A stretch of 64,000 bases of DNA from Flavobacterium enshiense (GCF_022836875.1 NZ_CP090376.1:806001-870000); one strand, 5' to 3'. Numbered from the stretch's first letter, positions 9,228 to 19,420 are shown. The notes: a model not told the origin generated them from the letters alone. Translations and numbers: made by a program.

Positions 9228-9702
9228 ATTTTTAATTTTTGGATTTGCCTTGTCACTGTCGCTTTTTTCCTGTGACAAAAAAAGGGTTTTTGATGAATAC
9301 CGTGAAATAGACGGTTCCTGGCATAAAAAACAGAAGGTGTCGTTTGCTTTTGAGCAGAAGGACACGATCCAGGATTATAATATGTTTGTAAACATCAGAA
9401 ACAATAATGATTACCCATACAGTAATTTGTTCCTTATCGTTTCCATGCTGCAACCGGATGGAGTAACCAAGGTGGATACGTTAGAGTATCAAATGGCTAA
9501 TCCGGATGGTACGCTGATGGGGGAAGGGTTTTCCGATGTAAAAGAGAGCAAACTCTGGTATAAGGAAAATGCAAGGTTTCCTAAAGCCGGGAAGTATGTG
9601 GTAAGCATTCAGCAGGCTGTTCGCGAAACCGGAAAAGTATCCGGTGTTGAACAATTGCAGGGTGTTTCGGAAGTAGGTTTTAGAATAGAAAAAACGAATT
9701 AA
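9211..9702 (+). CDS. gldH: Gliding motility lipoprotein GldH
   Basis: The chosen ATG at 9211 gives 163 residues that begin MIQNNRF, followed by a hydrophobic stretch and the lipobox LFSC, so the protein is a lipoprotein anchored at Cys20. A longer in-frame reading from 9121 would bury this signal and is rejected. GldH is needed for gliding and for the type IX secretion-dependent motility machinery of Flavobacterium johnsoniae. The start lies inside ricT (17-base overlap), and the stop is one base from the ponA-like ATG, so the three genes form one operon. Confidence 0.87.
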   Translation: MIQNNRFLIFGFALSLSLFSCDKKRVFDEYREIDGSWHKKQKVSFAFEQKDTIQDYNMFVNIRNNNDYPYSNLFLIVSMLQPDGVTKVDTLEYQMANPDGTLMGEGFSDVKESKLWYKENARFPKAGKYVVSIQQAVRETGKVSGVEQLQGVSEVGFRIEKTN

Positions 9703-9703
9703 A

Positions 9704-12004
9704 ATGGCTCAAATCAATAATAAAAAAGAAGATTTTTCTCCGTATGTAAAGAAATTCTGGAAACTGTTTATTTACTGTTTTGGCGGAGCGATTTTATTTT
9801 TCCTGTTTGCATCCTGGGGACTTTTCGGCTCGATGCCTTCGTTTGATGAGTTGGAAAATCCAAACTCTAATGTAGCCACGGAAATCATCTCTTCCGATGG
9901 GGTAACCATTGGTAAATTTTATCTTGAAAACAGAACGCCGGTTAAATTCGCCGAATTGCCGGATCATTTGGTGAAAGCTTTGGTGGCTACCGAGGACGAG
10001 CGTTTTTATGAGCATTCCGGTATTGATACAAAAGGTACATTACGTGCGGCCCTGAGTTTAGGGCGCAGCGGAGGAGCAAGTACGTTAACCCAGCAGTTGG
10101 CAAAAAACCTTTTCCACGGCGAAGGGTCTAAGTTCCTCCCGTTCCGTATCATTCAAAAAGCTAAGGAGTGGATTATCGCCACCAAATTGGAAAGACAATA
10201 TACCAAGCAGGAAATTATTGCCCACTATTTAAACACGGTCGATTTCGTAAATACTGCGGTGGGAATCCGTTCGGCGTCCAAAGTATATTTCGGGAAAGAA
10301 CCAAAAGATTTAACCGTGGATGAAGCGGCAATGTTCGTGGGAATGTTGAAAAACCCATCGTTGTTCAATCCGGTGCGTCGCCTTCAGAAAGTGACCGACA
10401 GACGAAATGTGGTATTGCATCAGATGGAAAAAAACAAGTTCCTGACCAAAGAACGAAAAGAGTTTTACCAGGCGCAGCCTATCGTTTTAAAATTTACTCC
10501 GGAAAGTCATATCGAAGGAAGTGCTACGTATTTCAGAGAGTACTTACGCGACTTCATGAAAAAGTGGGTAAAAGAGAATCCAAAGAAGGACGGTGATGGC
10601 GAATATGATATTTACCGTGATGGATTGAAAATCTATACCACGATCGATTCCAGAATGCAGCAATATGCTGAAGAGGCAGCTACAGAACACTTAGCTAACC
10701 TGCAACAGGAATTCAACAAAAGACAGAAGGATAATCCGAATGCTCCTTTTACTGGTATTACGCCGGATGAAACAAAAAAGATCATGGAACGTTCCATGAA
10801 AAATTCTGAGCGTTGGCGTATTATGAGCGAGAAAGGTTTCGATGAGAACAAAATCATGAAATCATTCGATGTTCCGACAAAAATGCAGGTATTCACATGG
10901 AAAGGAGAGAAAGATACATTGTTAACACCTCGTGATTCCATCTTATATTACAAGCATTTCCTTCAGACAGGAATGATGGCGATGGAGCCTCAAACCGGTC
11001 ATGTTAAGGCCTGGGTTGGAGGAATCAATTACAAACATTTCCAATACGACCACGTTGGTCAGGGAGCTAGACAGGTTGGTTCAACTTTCAAACCGTTTTT
11101 ATATGCCACGGCTATAGAACAGTTGAAGATGTCTCCTTGTGATTCCATAGTTGATTCGCCATTTACAATGCCAAAAGGACGTTATAACATCGATGCCGAT
11201 TGGTCACCTAAAAACTCAACCGGTAATTATCGCGGAATGGTGAATCTGAAATCGGCGCTGGCCAATTCCATCAACACGGTTTCTGCTAAACTGATTGATA
11301 AAGTAGGGCCGGAAGCGGTGGTAGACATGACCAAGAAATTGGGAGTTAGCTCTGAAATCCCTGTTCAGCCTTCTATTGCCTTAGGAGCAGTAGATATTAC
11401 AGTAGAGGAAATGGTGGCTGCGTTCAGTACATTCGCTAATCAGGGTGTGTATATGAAGCCACAGGTGATTGTGAAAATCGTGGATAAAAACGGAGTGGTC
11501 TTATATGAACCGGTGCCGGAATCCCGAGACGTGATGAGTAAAGACGTTGCTTATACCGTGATCAAACTAATGGAAGGAGTTACCGAATATGGAACTGGTT
11601 CCCGCTTACGTTGGGGAAGCGCGCCGGAATCGGCAAGAGTTACAGGGGTTCCATATAATTTAAGAAACCCAATAGCCGGTAAAACAGGAACGTCCCAAAA
11701 CAATTCAGATGGATGGTTTATCGGTATGGTGCCTAATTTATGTGCCGGAGTATGGGTCGGAAATGAGGATCGATCTGCCCATTTCGAACAAACCAATATG
11801 GGACAGGGAGCCACGATGGCTTTACCTATTTGGGGAATATTCATGAAGAAATGTTACGAGGATGCAAGTCTGGATGTTTCACAGAAACCGTTCGAAAAAC
11901 CTGAAAACTTCGCCATTAAAGTAGATTGTTATGTGCCTAGGAAAGTGGTTGTAGACAGTCTTGCCGTCGAGGAAGATACACAAACCGAAGAATTCGATTT
12001 CTAA
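9704..12004 (+). CDS. Class A penicillin-binding protein (PBP1A type)
   Basis: The 766-residue bifunctional peptidoglycan synthase has a short cytoplasmic tail, one transmembrane helix (about 20-42), a GT51 glycosyltransferase domain (EDERFYEHSG near 92 and GGASTLTQQLAKN near 125), and a transpeptidase domain with STFK (Ser about 460, Lys about 463), SINT-type SxN motif near 525 and KTGTS near 660. All catalytic motifs are present. The gene is the last of the ricT-gldH unit and ends just before a hairpin terminator. Confidence 0.94.
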   Translation: MAQINNKKEDFSPYVKKFWKLFIYCFGGAILFFLFASWGLFGSMPSFDELENPNSNVATEIISSDGVTIGKFYLENRTPVKFAELPDHLVKALVATEDERFYEHSGIDTKGTLRAALSLGRSGGASTLTQQLAKNLFHGEGSKFLPFRIIQKAKEWIIATKLERQYTKQEIIAHYLNTVDFVNTAVGIRSASKVYFGKEPKDLTVDEAAMFVGMLKNPSLFNPVRRLQKVTDRRNVVLHQMEKNKFLTKERKEFYQAQPIVLKFTPESHIEGSATYFREYLRDFMKKWVKENPKKDGDGEYDIYRDGLKIYTTIDSRMQQYAEEAATEHLANLQQEFNKRQKDNPNAPFTGITPDETKKIMERSMKNSERWRIMSEKGFDENKIMKSFDVPTKMQVFTWKGEKDTLLTPRDSILYYKHFLQTGMMAMEPQTGHVKAWVGGINYKHFQYDHVGQGARQVGSTFKPFLYATAIEQLKMSPCDSIVDSPFTMPKGRYNIDADWSPKNSTGNYRGMVNLKSALANSINTVSAKLIDKVGPEAVVDMTKKLGVSSEIPVQPSIALGAVDITVEEMVAAFSTFANQGVYMKPQVIVKIVDKNGVVLYEPVPESRDVMSKDVAYTVIKLMEGVTEYGTGSRLRWGSAPESARVTGVPYNLRNPIAGKTGTSQNNSDGWFIGMVPNLCAGVWVGNEDRSAHFEQTNMGQGATMALPIWGIFMKKCYEDASLDVSQKPFEKPENFAIKVDCYVPRKVVVDSLAVEEDTQTEEFDF

Positions 12005-12008
12005 ATAG

Positions 12009-12038
12009 GAAACGCCTTTTTTAAAAGGCGTTTTTTTT
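12009..12038 (+). terminator. Rho-independent terminator after the PBP gene
   Basis: AAACGCCTTTT pairs with AAAAGGCGTTT over a two-base loop and runs into T tract, five bases after the stop codon. Confidence 0.88.
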
Positions 12039-12077
12039 ATACTTTTAAGGCCAAAATTAAACAAACGCAATCGCCAT

Positions 12078-12776
12078 ATGATTAATAAGAAAGTAGGTAA
12101 TGTTCAGGAGGCATTACACGATATAAAAGACGGGCAAACCATCATGCTGGGTGGTTTCGGACTTTGCGGAATCCCCGAAAACAGTATTGCCGAACTTGTC
12201 CGAAAAGATGTAAAAGAATTGACTTGTATTTCAAATAATGCTGGGGTTGATGATTTCGGATTGGGATTGTTATTGCAAAAACGTCAGATTAAAAAAATGA
12301 TTTCTTCCTATGTGGGGGAGAATGCCGAATTCGAGCGTCAGATGTTAAGCGGCGAATTGGATGTGGAATTAACGCCGCAAGGAACTTTAGCCGAAAAATG
12401 CCGTGCTGCTCAAGCTGGAATTCCTGCGTTTTTTACACCTGCCGGTTATGGTACCGAAGTAGCCGAAGGAAAAGAAGTTCGTGAATTCAACGGAAAAATG
12501 CATATAATGGAATTGGCTTATAAAGCCGATTTCTCCATCGTAAAAGCATGGAAAGGCGACGATGCCGGAAACCTTATTTTTAAGGGAACGGCCAGAAATT
12601 TCAACAGTTGTATGGCGGGTGCAGCCAGAATTACTATTGCAGAGGTGGAGGAATTAGTGCCTGCGGGAACTTTAGATCCAAACCAGATTCACATTCCGGG
12701 AATTATGGTACAGCGCATCTTCCAAGGTGAGAAATTTGAAAAGCGAATTGAGCAACGTACAACCCGTAAAAGATAA
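12078..12776 (+). CDS. scoA: 3-oxoacid (succinyl-CoA) CoA-transferase subunit A
   Basis: The 232-residue protein opens with the CoA-transferase family I glycine motif [11 protein letters not shown] (about 27-37) and contains [15 protein letters not shown]. It pairs with the B subunit encoded five bases downstream. Together they move CoA from succinyl-CoA (or a similar donor) to a 3-oxoacid such as acetoacetate, feeding ketone bodies and branched-chain catabolites to acetyl-CoA. The donor is inferred from the family. Confidence 0.91.
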   Translation: MINKKVGNVQEALHDIKDGQTIMLGGFGLCGIPENSIAELVRKDVKELTCISNNAGVDDFGLGLLLQKRQIKKMISSYVGENAEFERQMLSGELDVELTPQGTLAEKCRAAQAGIPAFFTPAGYGTEVAEGKEVREFNGKMHIMELAYKADFSIVKAWKGDDAGNLIFKGTARNFNSCMAGAARITIAEVEELVPAGTLDPNQIHIPGIMVQRIFQGEKFEKRIEQRTTRKR

Positions 12777-12781
12777 TAGTC

Positions 12782-13441
12782 ATGGCTTTAGATAAAAATC
12801 AAATTGCAAAAAGAATCGCCAAGGAAGTTAAAGATCGTTATTTCGTGAATTTAGGAATTGGAATTCCAACCTTGGTAGCCAATTATGTAAGACATGATAT
12901 TTCAGTAGAATTCCAGAGCGAAAACGGAGTGTTGGGAATGGGGCCGTTCCCTTTTGAAGGCGAAGAAGATGCTGATATCATCAATGCCGGAAAACAAACT
13001 ATCACCACATTACCGGGAGCAAGTTTCTTTGATTCGGCATTCAGTTTTGGAATGATTCGGGCGCAGAAAGTTGATTTAACCATTTTAGGCGCGATGGAAG
13101 TTTCTGAAAATGGAGATATCGCTAACTGGAAAATTCCGGGTAAAATGGTGAAAGGAATGGGTGGCGCCATGGATTTGGTGGCTTCTGCCGATAATATTAT
13201 CGTTGCCATGATGCATGTAAACAAAGCAGGCGAATCGAAAATCCTTAAGAAATGTACGCTTCCGCTAACAGGCGTTGGCTGCGTTAAAAAAGTAGTTACG
13301 GAATTGGCTGTTTTGGAAGTGACTCCGAAGGGCTTCAAACTTTTGGAAAGAGCTCCCGGTGTTTCTGTTGAAGAGATTATTAAGGCTACCGAGGCCGAAT
13401 TAATTATCGAAGGAGAGGTTCCGGAAATGGTAATCGATTAA
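12782..13441 (+). CDS. scoB: 3-oxoacid (succinyl-CoA) CoA-transferase subunit B
   Basis: The 219-residue subunit has the SENGVLGMGPFP motif near 45, whose Glu forms the enzyme-CoA thioester, and the GGAMDL segment near 130. Size and motifs match the beta subunit of family I CoA-transferases. It follows the alpha-subunit gene with a five-base gap and is followed by a hairpin terminator, so the two form a dedicated operon. Confidence 0.92.
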   Translation: MALDKNQIAKRIAKEVKDRYFVNLGIGIPTLVANYVRHDISVEFQSENGVLGMGPFPFEGEEDADIINAGKQTITTLPGASFFDSAFSFGMIRAQKVDLTILGAMEVSENGDIANWKIPGKMVKGMGGAMDLVASADNIIVAMMHVNKAGESKILKKCTLPLTGVGCVKKVVTELAVLEVTPKGFKLLERAPGVSVEEIIKATEAELIIEGEVPEMVID

Positions 13442-13460
13442 TCAATCAAAATATATATTA

Positions 13461-13504
13461 AAAAGCATCTTTGGTAAAATATACTAAAGATGCTTTTGTT
13501 TTTT
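13461..13504 (+). terminator. Rho-independent terminator after scoAB
   Basis: AAAAGCATCTTT pairs perfectly with AAAGATGCTTTT, with a partly paired loop of about 20 bases, then a T-rich run. It starts 20 bases after the scoB stop. Confidence 0.82.
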
Positions 13505-13895
13505 ACATAGGATCGAAATGGAGAGCAATTTGTTATTTGAAGGCGTCATAAATCTGTTTGGTGAAATTTTTTAACAAAAATTAAACATTATATTAAAAAA
13601 TTTAAAAAAAATTGTATTATTGTATCATTGATGGTTGTAAAAAATAAAAGATGTTTTTTCAAGATGTGTTAAGGATTGGATTCTTTTTAATTTTTACAAA
13701 AATTATACAAAGGAAGAATGACCGAGTTGTTCATTCGTGTTAAAATGTAGTTTGGAAGGTAGGGTAGACGATTTTGAGAAACGATAATGTTTACCAGTAG
13801 GAAATAAAATTATAAGAGGGAGCTTTTATAAACATTACATAATCGATTAAATTTTATTGCTGATTAATTTTTAACCCAATTTAACCTATTTAACT
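13505..13895. other. Long AT-rich leader region of the M4 protease gene
   Basis: About 390 bases separate the scoAB terminator from the protease ATG. The stretch is very AT-rich with several poly-A and poly-T runs. I find no perfect TAnnTTTG element, no open frame longer than a few codons and no stable hairpin. A long untranslated leader is possible but not shown. Confidence 0.4.
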
Positions 13896-15914
13896 ATGAG
13901 AAAACAATTACATTACTTTGGAACATTAACGGTTTCAACGTTTTTTGCGTGTTCTGCCTTGGCGCAAGAATCTGGCAAGAAGGTAAATTCAATCGAAAAA
14001 AATCCAAACGGTTTGGCAAGCTTTGTTTCTTTTAAAGAGACCGCAGGTTACAAAAGTTCGGATTTTCAAACTATTTTTAAAGAGCAGTTAGGTTTAAAAC
14101 AAGGACAAAACTTCTCTAAAGTCAAATCCGATGTGGACAAATTGGGGTTTTCACATGAAAAGTTTCAATTGTTTCACCAGGGACTTAAAGTCGAATTTGC
14201 AACCTATACATTGCATTCAAAGAGCGGAAAAGTCGCAAGTATGTCCGGGGAGTTTTACACTATCGGGACAGTAAACACCCGCCCTTCTCTTTCTTTACAA
14301 GATGCTTTCAATAAGGCAGTGGCCCAAATCGGCGCCAAAAGCTATATGTGGGACAACCCTGAAGATTCCAAGGCTTTTGGATATACTAAACCACAAGGGG
14401 AATTAGTACTGTTGCCGGTGGATGATGAAATAAAATTAGCCTATAAATTCGATATATATGCTACACAGCCTGTTAGCAGGGGTGATATTTATATAGATGC
14501 TTCTACCGGTGAGTCATTATTTTACAACGCTACGATCAAACATTTAGATGAATTCAGCCATGGCCAAAAAGCTGAGAAAACCGGAAGTATCAATCTGTTT
14601 AAAAAAGAATCCATGTTGGTTGCAGCAAATGCCGCAACCCGATACAGTGGAACTCAGGTTATCGAAACCATTTTAAACGGGAATTCCTATATCCTGTCGG
14701 AAAATACAAGAGGAAACGGAATTCTAACCTTAAATATGAAAAAAGGAACAAATTATTCTGCTGCGGTAAATTTTACGGATACTGATAATAATTGGACCGC
14801 TGCAGAATTTAATAATGCGAACAAAGATAATGCTGCTTTGGATGCTCATTGGGGAGCAGAAAAAACCTATGATTATTGGAAAAATGTTCATGGAAGAAAT
14901 AGTTATGATAATTTGGGAACAGCATTAAAAAGTTACGTTCATTATAGCAGTAACTACGATAACGCATACTGGAATGGTAGTGCAATGACCTATGGAGACG
15001 GTTCAGGAACTTATTTTGATGCCTTAACTTCGATAGATGTTGCCGGTCACGAAATCGGTCATGCGGTTTGTGAAAAAACTGCTCGTCTTGCGTACCAATT
15101 AGAATCGGGTGCAATGAATGAAGGTTTTTCGGATATTTGGGGAGCGTGTGTGGAATATTATGCCGCACCAACTAAACAACGCTGGATAATTGGAGAAGAC
15201 ATTGAAAGGAGAAGCGGTCACGTGGGTTTACGCTCTATGAGTAATCCTAACGCTGAAGGACAACCAGATACTTATGGAGGAACTTACTGGGTTAGTCAAT
15301 CCAGATGTCGTCCGAGAAGTGGAAATGACTATTGTGGCGTTCACACAAACTCGGGAGTCCTAAACCATTGGTTTTATATTTTAACTGAAGGTAAGGCAGG
15401 AACTAATGATTTGGGTAACTCCTACAATGTAACAGGAATAGGAATTGACAAAGCGGCGAAAATTGCGTATCGTTTAGAGAGTGTTTATTTATCCGCCAAT
15501 TCAAATTATTCAAATGCGAGAACTTATGGTATTCAGGCGGCTACTGATTTGTTTGGTGCCGGTTCAGCTGAAGTGATTGCTACCACCAACGCTTGGTATG
15601 CGGTGGGAGTAGGATCTGCATCTTCTGCACTTGTAAATCAGGAAGGGACGCCTGTTTCAACAAGTTATGCTCTTGCAGGTGAGGGAGCCGAAATTAAAGC
15701 ATTTCCTAATCCATTTGAAAATGTAATTTATATCAGTATTAATGATAGCCAAAATACTTCATTTAAAATCACAAACCTTTTGGGACAAGTAGTGAAGGAA
15801 GGTAAATTACATGACAAAATAATTAATGTGGAAAGCCTTGCTAAAGGAATGTATGTGTTGGAATTGTCTCAGGATGATGCAGTTGTATTATCGGAAAAAG
15901 TGATTAAAAAATAA
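13896..15914 (+). CDS. Secreted M4 (thermolysin-like) metalloprotease with T9SS sorting domain
   Basis: The 672-residue preproprotein has a signal peptide (about 1-23, ending ALAQ), an FTP/PepSY-type propeptide (about 30-220), the M4 catalytic domain with HEIGH (H385, E386, H389) and the third zinc ligand in NEGFSD (E409), the downstream HTNSGVLNHWF active-site segment, and a final domain of about 75 residues that starts AFPNPFENVI and ends with KKVIK-like basic residues. That last domain is a type A type IX secretion (Por) sorting signal, so export through the T9SS is expected. It stands alone between terminators. Confidence 0.92.
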   Translation: MRKQLHYFGTLTVSTFFACSALAQESGKKVNSIEKNPNGLASFVSFKETAGYKSSDFQTIFKEQLGLKQGQNFSKVKSDVDKLGFSHEKFQLFHQGLKVEFATYTLHSKSGKVASMSGEFYTIGTVNTRPSLSLQDAFNKAVAQIGAKSYMWDNPEDSKAFGYTKPQGELVLLPVDDEIKLAYKFDIYATQPVSRGDIYIDASTGESLFYNATIKHLDEFSHGQKAEKTGSINLFKKESMLVAANAATRYSGTQVIETILNGNSYILSENTRGNGILTLNMKKGTNYSAAVNFTDTDNNWTAAEFNNANKDNAALDAHWGAEKTYDYWKNVHGRNSYDNLGTALKSYVHYSSNYDNAYWNGSAMTYGDGSGTYFDALTSIDVAGHEIGHAVCEKTARLAYQLESGAMNEGFSDIWGACVEYYAAPTKQRWIIGEDIERRSGHVGLRSMSNPNAEGQPDTYGGTYWVSQSRCRPRSGNDYCGVHTNSGVLNHWFYILTEGKAGTNDLGNSYNVTGIGIDKAAKIAYRLESVYLSANSNYSNARTYGIQAATDLFGAGSAEVIATTNAWYAVGVGSASSALVNQEGTPVSTSYALAGEGAEIKAFPNPFENVIYISINDSQNTSFKITNLLGQVVKEGKLHDKIINVESLAKGMYVLELSQDDAVVLSEKVIKK

Positions 15915-15995
15915 TCTGAAGATCCATATAATATGGGAGTGATTTTAGACCGGACTCAATAGTTTCGATAAATTTATAATTAATTTTGATAGTGG

Positions 15996-16028
15996 TGAGC
16001 CCGATATTGTATCGGGCTCATTTCTTTT
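15996..16028 (+). terminator. Rho-independent terminator after the M4 protease
   Basis: TGAGCCCGATA and TATCGGGCTCA form a perfect 11-base stem with a three-base loop, followed by TTTCTTTT. It lies about 80 bases after the protease stop. Confidence 0.78.
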
Positions 16029-16029
16029 A

Positions 16030-16180
16030 CGTTCCGATTTTAAAATTCCAAAAAAGTTTTCAATTATAGCATTATCTTTAAATAGCTCCCTTTTTTTGAC
16101 ATACTCTGTGTAATCTTTTTTGTTGTAATAAATAGTGATATTGTCATCCATAAAATCGATATCCTTGTAACTCCTGGTGA
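16030..16180 (-). pseudogene. Remnant of an IS3-family (IS150-like) transposase
   Basis: On the minus strand, three neighbouring frames carry consecutive pieces of the IS3 OrfB catalytic core: HQELQGYRFYG (16148-16179, resembling the HSDQGxQY motif), ITQSMSKKGSY (16082-16114) and DNAIIENFFGILKSE (16032-16076, with the last catalytic Glu). At least two frameshifts separate them and the rest of the transposase is gone. No terminal inverted repeats or target duplication were seen. It is an inactive fossil lying between the M4 terminator and the next gene. Confidence 0.78.
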
Positions 16181-16315
16181 AATTTGGCTGGCTTGGCAAG
16201 CAAAAATTGAAGCAAGAAATGACGTGCCAAGGTCATCTTCGACCACAACTGGATTACTTCCGTCTTTTTTTATGAACTGGAAATAAATCGGTAATTTTGT
16301 CAAAAAATTTAAAAG

Positions 16316-17482
16316 ATGAGTTATCCGAAAGTAATATTAAAGCCGGGAAAAGAAAAATCCGTGCAACGCCGTCACCCATGGGTGTTCAGTGGCGCTGTTT
16401 ACGGTGTGAGTCAGGAATTGAATGACGGGGAAATGGTGGATGTGGTGGATTCCAATAACAAGCATCTGGCGACCGGTTATTTCAGTGACCGTGGCAGTAT
16501 AGTTGTGCGAATGCTGACTTTCGGAAATGAAGTTTTTGATAAAAATTTCTGGGCAGACAAACTGAAATCAGCCTGGGAATTGCGTTTGAAATTATTGAAA
16601 TTACAAGAAACCAATGCCTTCCGTTTAATTCACGGTGAAGGCGATGGCATTCCCGGATTGATTATCGATTATTACGATAAAAACTGGGTGTTGCAGGCAC
16701 ATTCGTCGGGGATTTATTTTCAATTGGAGCAAATCGCCGAAGCCATAAAAGTGAACTTCGCTGATTACTGCGAAACCATCTATTGTAAAAGCAGCGGCAC
16801 TTTGCCAAATACTGGAAAAGATTTCTTCTTATATGGTGATAAACCCGAAACGGTTGCCAAGGAAAACAATATTTTATTTGCCGTTAACTGGGTGGAAGGA
16901 CAAAAAACAGGTTTCTTTTTGGACCAACGCGATAACAGAAAATTGTTGTCGCATTATGCACACGGAAAACGCGTTTTGAATACGTTTTGTTACACGGGAG
17001 GTTTTTCCATTTATGCGATGAGCGCCGGAGCGCAATTGGTTACTTCGGTTGATATCTCGGAAAAAGCTGTGGCACTTGCCGAAAGAAATATGGAACTGAA
17101 TTACGACGACTGTAATCACGATGCGGTTGCTTCCGATGTGTTTGATTTCCTGAAAGAGCATAACCAACAATACGATTTGATTGTACTTGACCCGCCAGCT
17201 TTTGCCAAGAGCATTAAAAGCAAGCATACGGCCACTCAGGCATATAAACGTTTGAATATAGCTGGATTGAAAGCGTTAGCTCCAAAAGGGATTTTATTCA
17301 CTTTTTCCTGTTCTCAAGTAATTGACGATGTTTTGTTCTATAATACGGTGGCAGCAGCAGCAATCGAAACAGGAAGAAATATCCGTGTATTGCACAAATT
17401 ATCGCAAGGACCGGATCATCCAACTAACATTTACCATCCGGAAGGACATTACCTGAAAGGTTTGGTATTGTATGTCGAGTAG
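16316..17482 (+). CDS. Class I SAM-dependent rRNA methyltransferase, RlmI-like
   Basis: The 388-residue protein begins with a PUA domain (about 1-75, with RRHPWVFSGAV), then a RlmI-like linker fold and a Rossmann methyltransferase domain with LNTFCYTGGFS (SAM-binding, near 222), SVDIS (near 244) and DLIVLDPPAF (catalytic/substrate motif near 284). E. coli RlmI makes m5C1962 in 23S rRNA; the lack of an obvious catalytic Cys pair was not checked residue by residue. It is a single gene ending in a bidirectional terminator. Confidence 0.88.
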   Translation: MSYPKVILKPGKEKSVQRRHPWVFSGAVYGVSQELNDGEMVDVVDSNNKHLATGYFSDRGSIVVRMLTFGNEVFDKNFWADKLKSAWELRLKLLKLQETNAFRLIHGEGDGIPGLIIDYYDKNWVLQAHSSGIYFQLEQIAEAIKVNFADYCETIYCKSSGTLPNTGKDFFLYGDKPETVAKENNILFAVNWVEGQKTGFFLDQRDNRKLLSHYAHGKRVLNTFCYTGGFSIYAMSAGAQLVTSVDISEKAVALAERNMELNYDDCNHDAVASDVFDFLKEHNQQYDLIVLDPPAFAKSIKSKHTATQAYKRLNIAGLKALAPKGILFTFSCSQVIDDVLFYNTVAAAAIETGRNIRVLHKLSQGPDHPTNIYHPEGHYLKGLVLYVE

Positions 17483-17536
17483 GATTAAATGAGTTTACAG
17501 TAGTTGAGTTCAGTTTTGAAACTATTATAAAAAACA

Positions 17537-17562
17537 AACCCCGAAAAATTATTTTCGGGGTT
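17537..17562. terminator. Bidirectional terminator between rlmI-like gene and fumarase
   Basis: AACCCCGAAAA and TTTTCGGGGTT form a perfect 11-base stem with a four-base loop. It sits between two convergent genes and can serve both. Confidence 0.85.
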
Positions 17563-17587
17563 TTCTGTATACTGTGACTTTAAACTT

Positions 17588-19189
17588 TTATAAGTTTTCA
17601 AAAAAATCATTTCCTTTATCATCCGTAATGATGAATGCAGGGAAATCTTTAATGGTAATTTTACGAACTGCTTCCATGCCTAATTCTTCGAAATCAACCA
17701 CTTCAACCGAAAGGATGTTTTCTTTGGCTAAGATAGCCGCTGGGCCGCCAATCGAGCCTAAATAGAAGCCTCCGTATTTGTTACACGCATTGGTAACATC
17801 TTTGGAACGGTTTCCTTTGGCCAGCATAATCATGCTTCCGCCATTTTTCTGGAATTCATCTACATAGACATCCATACGTCCGGCAGTAGTTGGTCCGAAA
17901 CTTCCTGATGGCATTCCTTCCGGAGTTTTTGCCGGTCCGGCATAATAAATAGGGTGGTTTTTGAAGTATTCCGGCATCGGTTTTCCGGCATCCAATAATT
18001 CTTTGATTTTCGCATGAGCGATGTCACGAGCCACAATCAGGGTTCCGTTCAGTTTCAAACGGGTTTTGATCGGGTATTTTGACAATTCTGCCAATACTTC
18101 CGACATTGGTCTGTTCAAGTCGATTTCTACTGGATCTTCCAAATGCGGAGCTGTTTCTGGTAAGAACTGCTTTGGATTCACTTCCAATTGCTCTACGAAA
18201 ATACCGTCTTTGGTAATTTTTCCTTTGATATTTCTGTCGGCTGAACAGGAAACTCCCATTCCAACCGGACAAGATGCAGCGTGACGCGGTAAACGGATTA
18301 CACGAACGTCATGCGTTAGATATTTTCCGCCAAATTGTGCTCCAATATGGCTTTCTTCACAAATTTTCTGCACACGTTTTTCCCATTCCAAATCACGGAA
18401 CGCCTGACCCGCCATGTTTCCGCTGGTTGGTAAGTTGTCGAAATAACCCGCAGATGCTTTTTTCACGGCAGCAAGATTCGCTTCCGCTGAAGTACCGCCA
18501 ATAACGATAGCCAAGTGATACGGAGGACAAGCCGAAGTTCCCAAATCCATGATGCGTTCGCGGACGAACTCGTCTAACGATTTTTCGTTTAGCAACGATT
18601 TCGTTTTCTGATACAAGAAGGTTTTGTTGGCTGAACCGCCTCCTTTAGCTAAGAACAGGAATTCATATGAGCTTCCTTTTTTAGCATAAATATCGATTTG
18701 TGCCGGAAGGTTCGAACCGGAGTTCTTTTCCTCGAACATCGAAATAGGAACGATCTGCGAATAGCGCAGGTTTCTTTTTTCGTAAGTATTAAAAATACCT
18801 TTTGATAACCATTCGCCGTCATCGGCACCGGTATATACGTTTTCGCCTTTTTTGGCCATTACGATAGCCGTTCCGGTATCCTGACATGAAGGCAATTGCC
18901 CGTCTACAGCCACCACGGCATTTTGCAATAGGTTGTAAGCTACGAAATGGTCGTTATCGGTCGCTTCCGGATCGTCGATGATGTTTCTTAATTTTTGTAA
19001 ATGTGAAGAACGCAGCATGAACGATACGTCGGTCATCGCTTCTTCCGCCAACAATTCCAATCCTTTCGGGTCCACCGTTAAGATTTCACGGTCGCCCAGT
19101 TTTTCTACTTTAACGTAGTCGGAAGTGATTTTTCGGTATTGTGTATCGTCTTTTGTAATCGGATACGGGTCTTGGTATATAAAGTCCAT
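17588..19189 (-). CDS. Class I fumarate hydratase (iron-sulfur type)
   Basis: The 533-residue enzyme has the N-terminal alpha domain and C-terminal beta domain fused in one chain, as in FumA/FumB. Cysteines expected to bind the catalytic [4Fe-4S] cluster are in SCQDTGTA (about residue 101), GTSACPPYH (about 217) and CPVGMGVSC (about 305-312). The beta domain has GPTTAGRMD and KGNRSKDV. It converts fumarate to malate in the citric acid cycle. No class II (FumC) gene is in the window. Confidence 0.93.
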   Translation of the reverse strand: MDFIYQDPYPITKDDTQYRKITSDYVKVEKLGDREILTVDPKGLELLAEEAMTDVSFMLRSSHLQKLRNIIDDPEATDNDHFVAYNLLQNAVVAVDGQLPSCQDTGTAIVMAKKGENVYTGADDGEWLSKGIFNTYEKRNLRYSQIVPISMFEEKNSGSNLPAQIDIYAKKGSSYEFLFLAKGGGSANKTFLYQKTKSLLNEKSLDEFVRERIMDLGTSACPPYHLAIVIGGTSAEANLAAVKKASAGYFDNLPTSGNMAGQAFRDLEWEKRVQKICEESHIGAQFGGKYLTHDVRVIRLPRHAASCPVGMGVSCSADRNIKGKITKDGIFVEQLEVNPKQFLPETAPHLEDPVEIDLNRPMSEVLAELSKYPIKTRLKLNGTLIVARDIAHAKIKELLDAGKPMPEYFKNHPIYYAGPAKTPEGMPSGSFGPTTAGRMDVYVDEFQKNGGSMIMLAKGNRSKDVTNACNKYGGFYLGSIGGPAAILAKENILSVEVVDFEELGMEAVRKITIKDFPAFIITDDKGNDFFENL

Positions 19190-19253
19190 TGTAACAGTAA
19201 TTTTAGGAGCGTAAATATAAGGAATATTGGGGAATCGAAAATGATTTGAAAGA

Positions 19254-19382
19254 CTAGGTTTTCTTGCGTAAGATTTTTATAATCATTTTAAAAACAATAT
19301 AACAGAATGCTATTAAAACCGAATATATTAAAAATTGCCAAAGAAAAAGGCCTATCGAAAAATCTTCTATTAATGTTTTCAT
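19254..19382 (-). CDS. Possible 42-residue single-TM microprotein
   Basis: In the gap before the fumarase gene, an ATG frame on the same strand encodes 42 residues starting [16 protein letters not shown], then a hydrophobic helix (about 11-33) and a basic end (KIILRKKT-like). The [10 protein letters not shown] opening resembles the start of the ATP synthase b subunit, and similar short membrane peptides are seen in Flavobacteria, but I cannot confirm homology. It could be a small membrane protein of unknown role or a chance frame. Confidence 0.45.
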   Translation of the reverse strand: MKTLIEDFSIGLFLWQFLIYSVLIAFCYIVFKMIIKILRKKT

Positions 19383-19420
19383 ACTTTACAGTTGATATTA
19401 GTATTGATCAAATAATTTGT

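Noticed and set aside
14809..15171. A 120-residue minus-strand frame inside the M4 protease gene
   Set aside because: It is His/Tyr/Asn-rich and antisense to the conserved catalytic domain, so it is a shadow frame.
16064..16303. Two overlapping small minus-strand frames (84 and 79 residues) as real genes
   Set aside because: Their recognisable pieces are frames of one decayed transposase; neither has a plausible start or family of its own.
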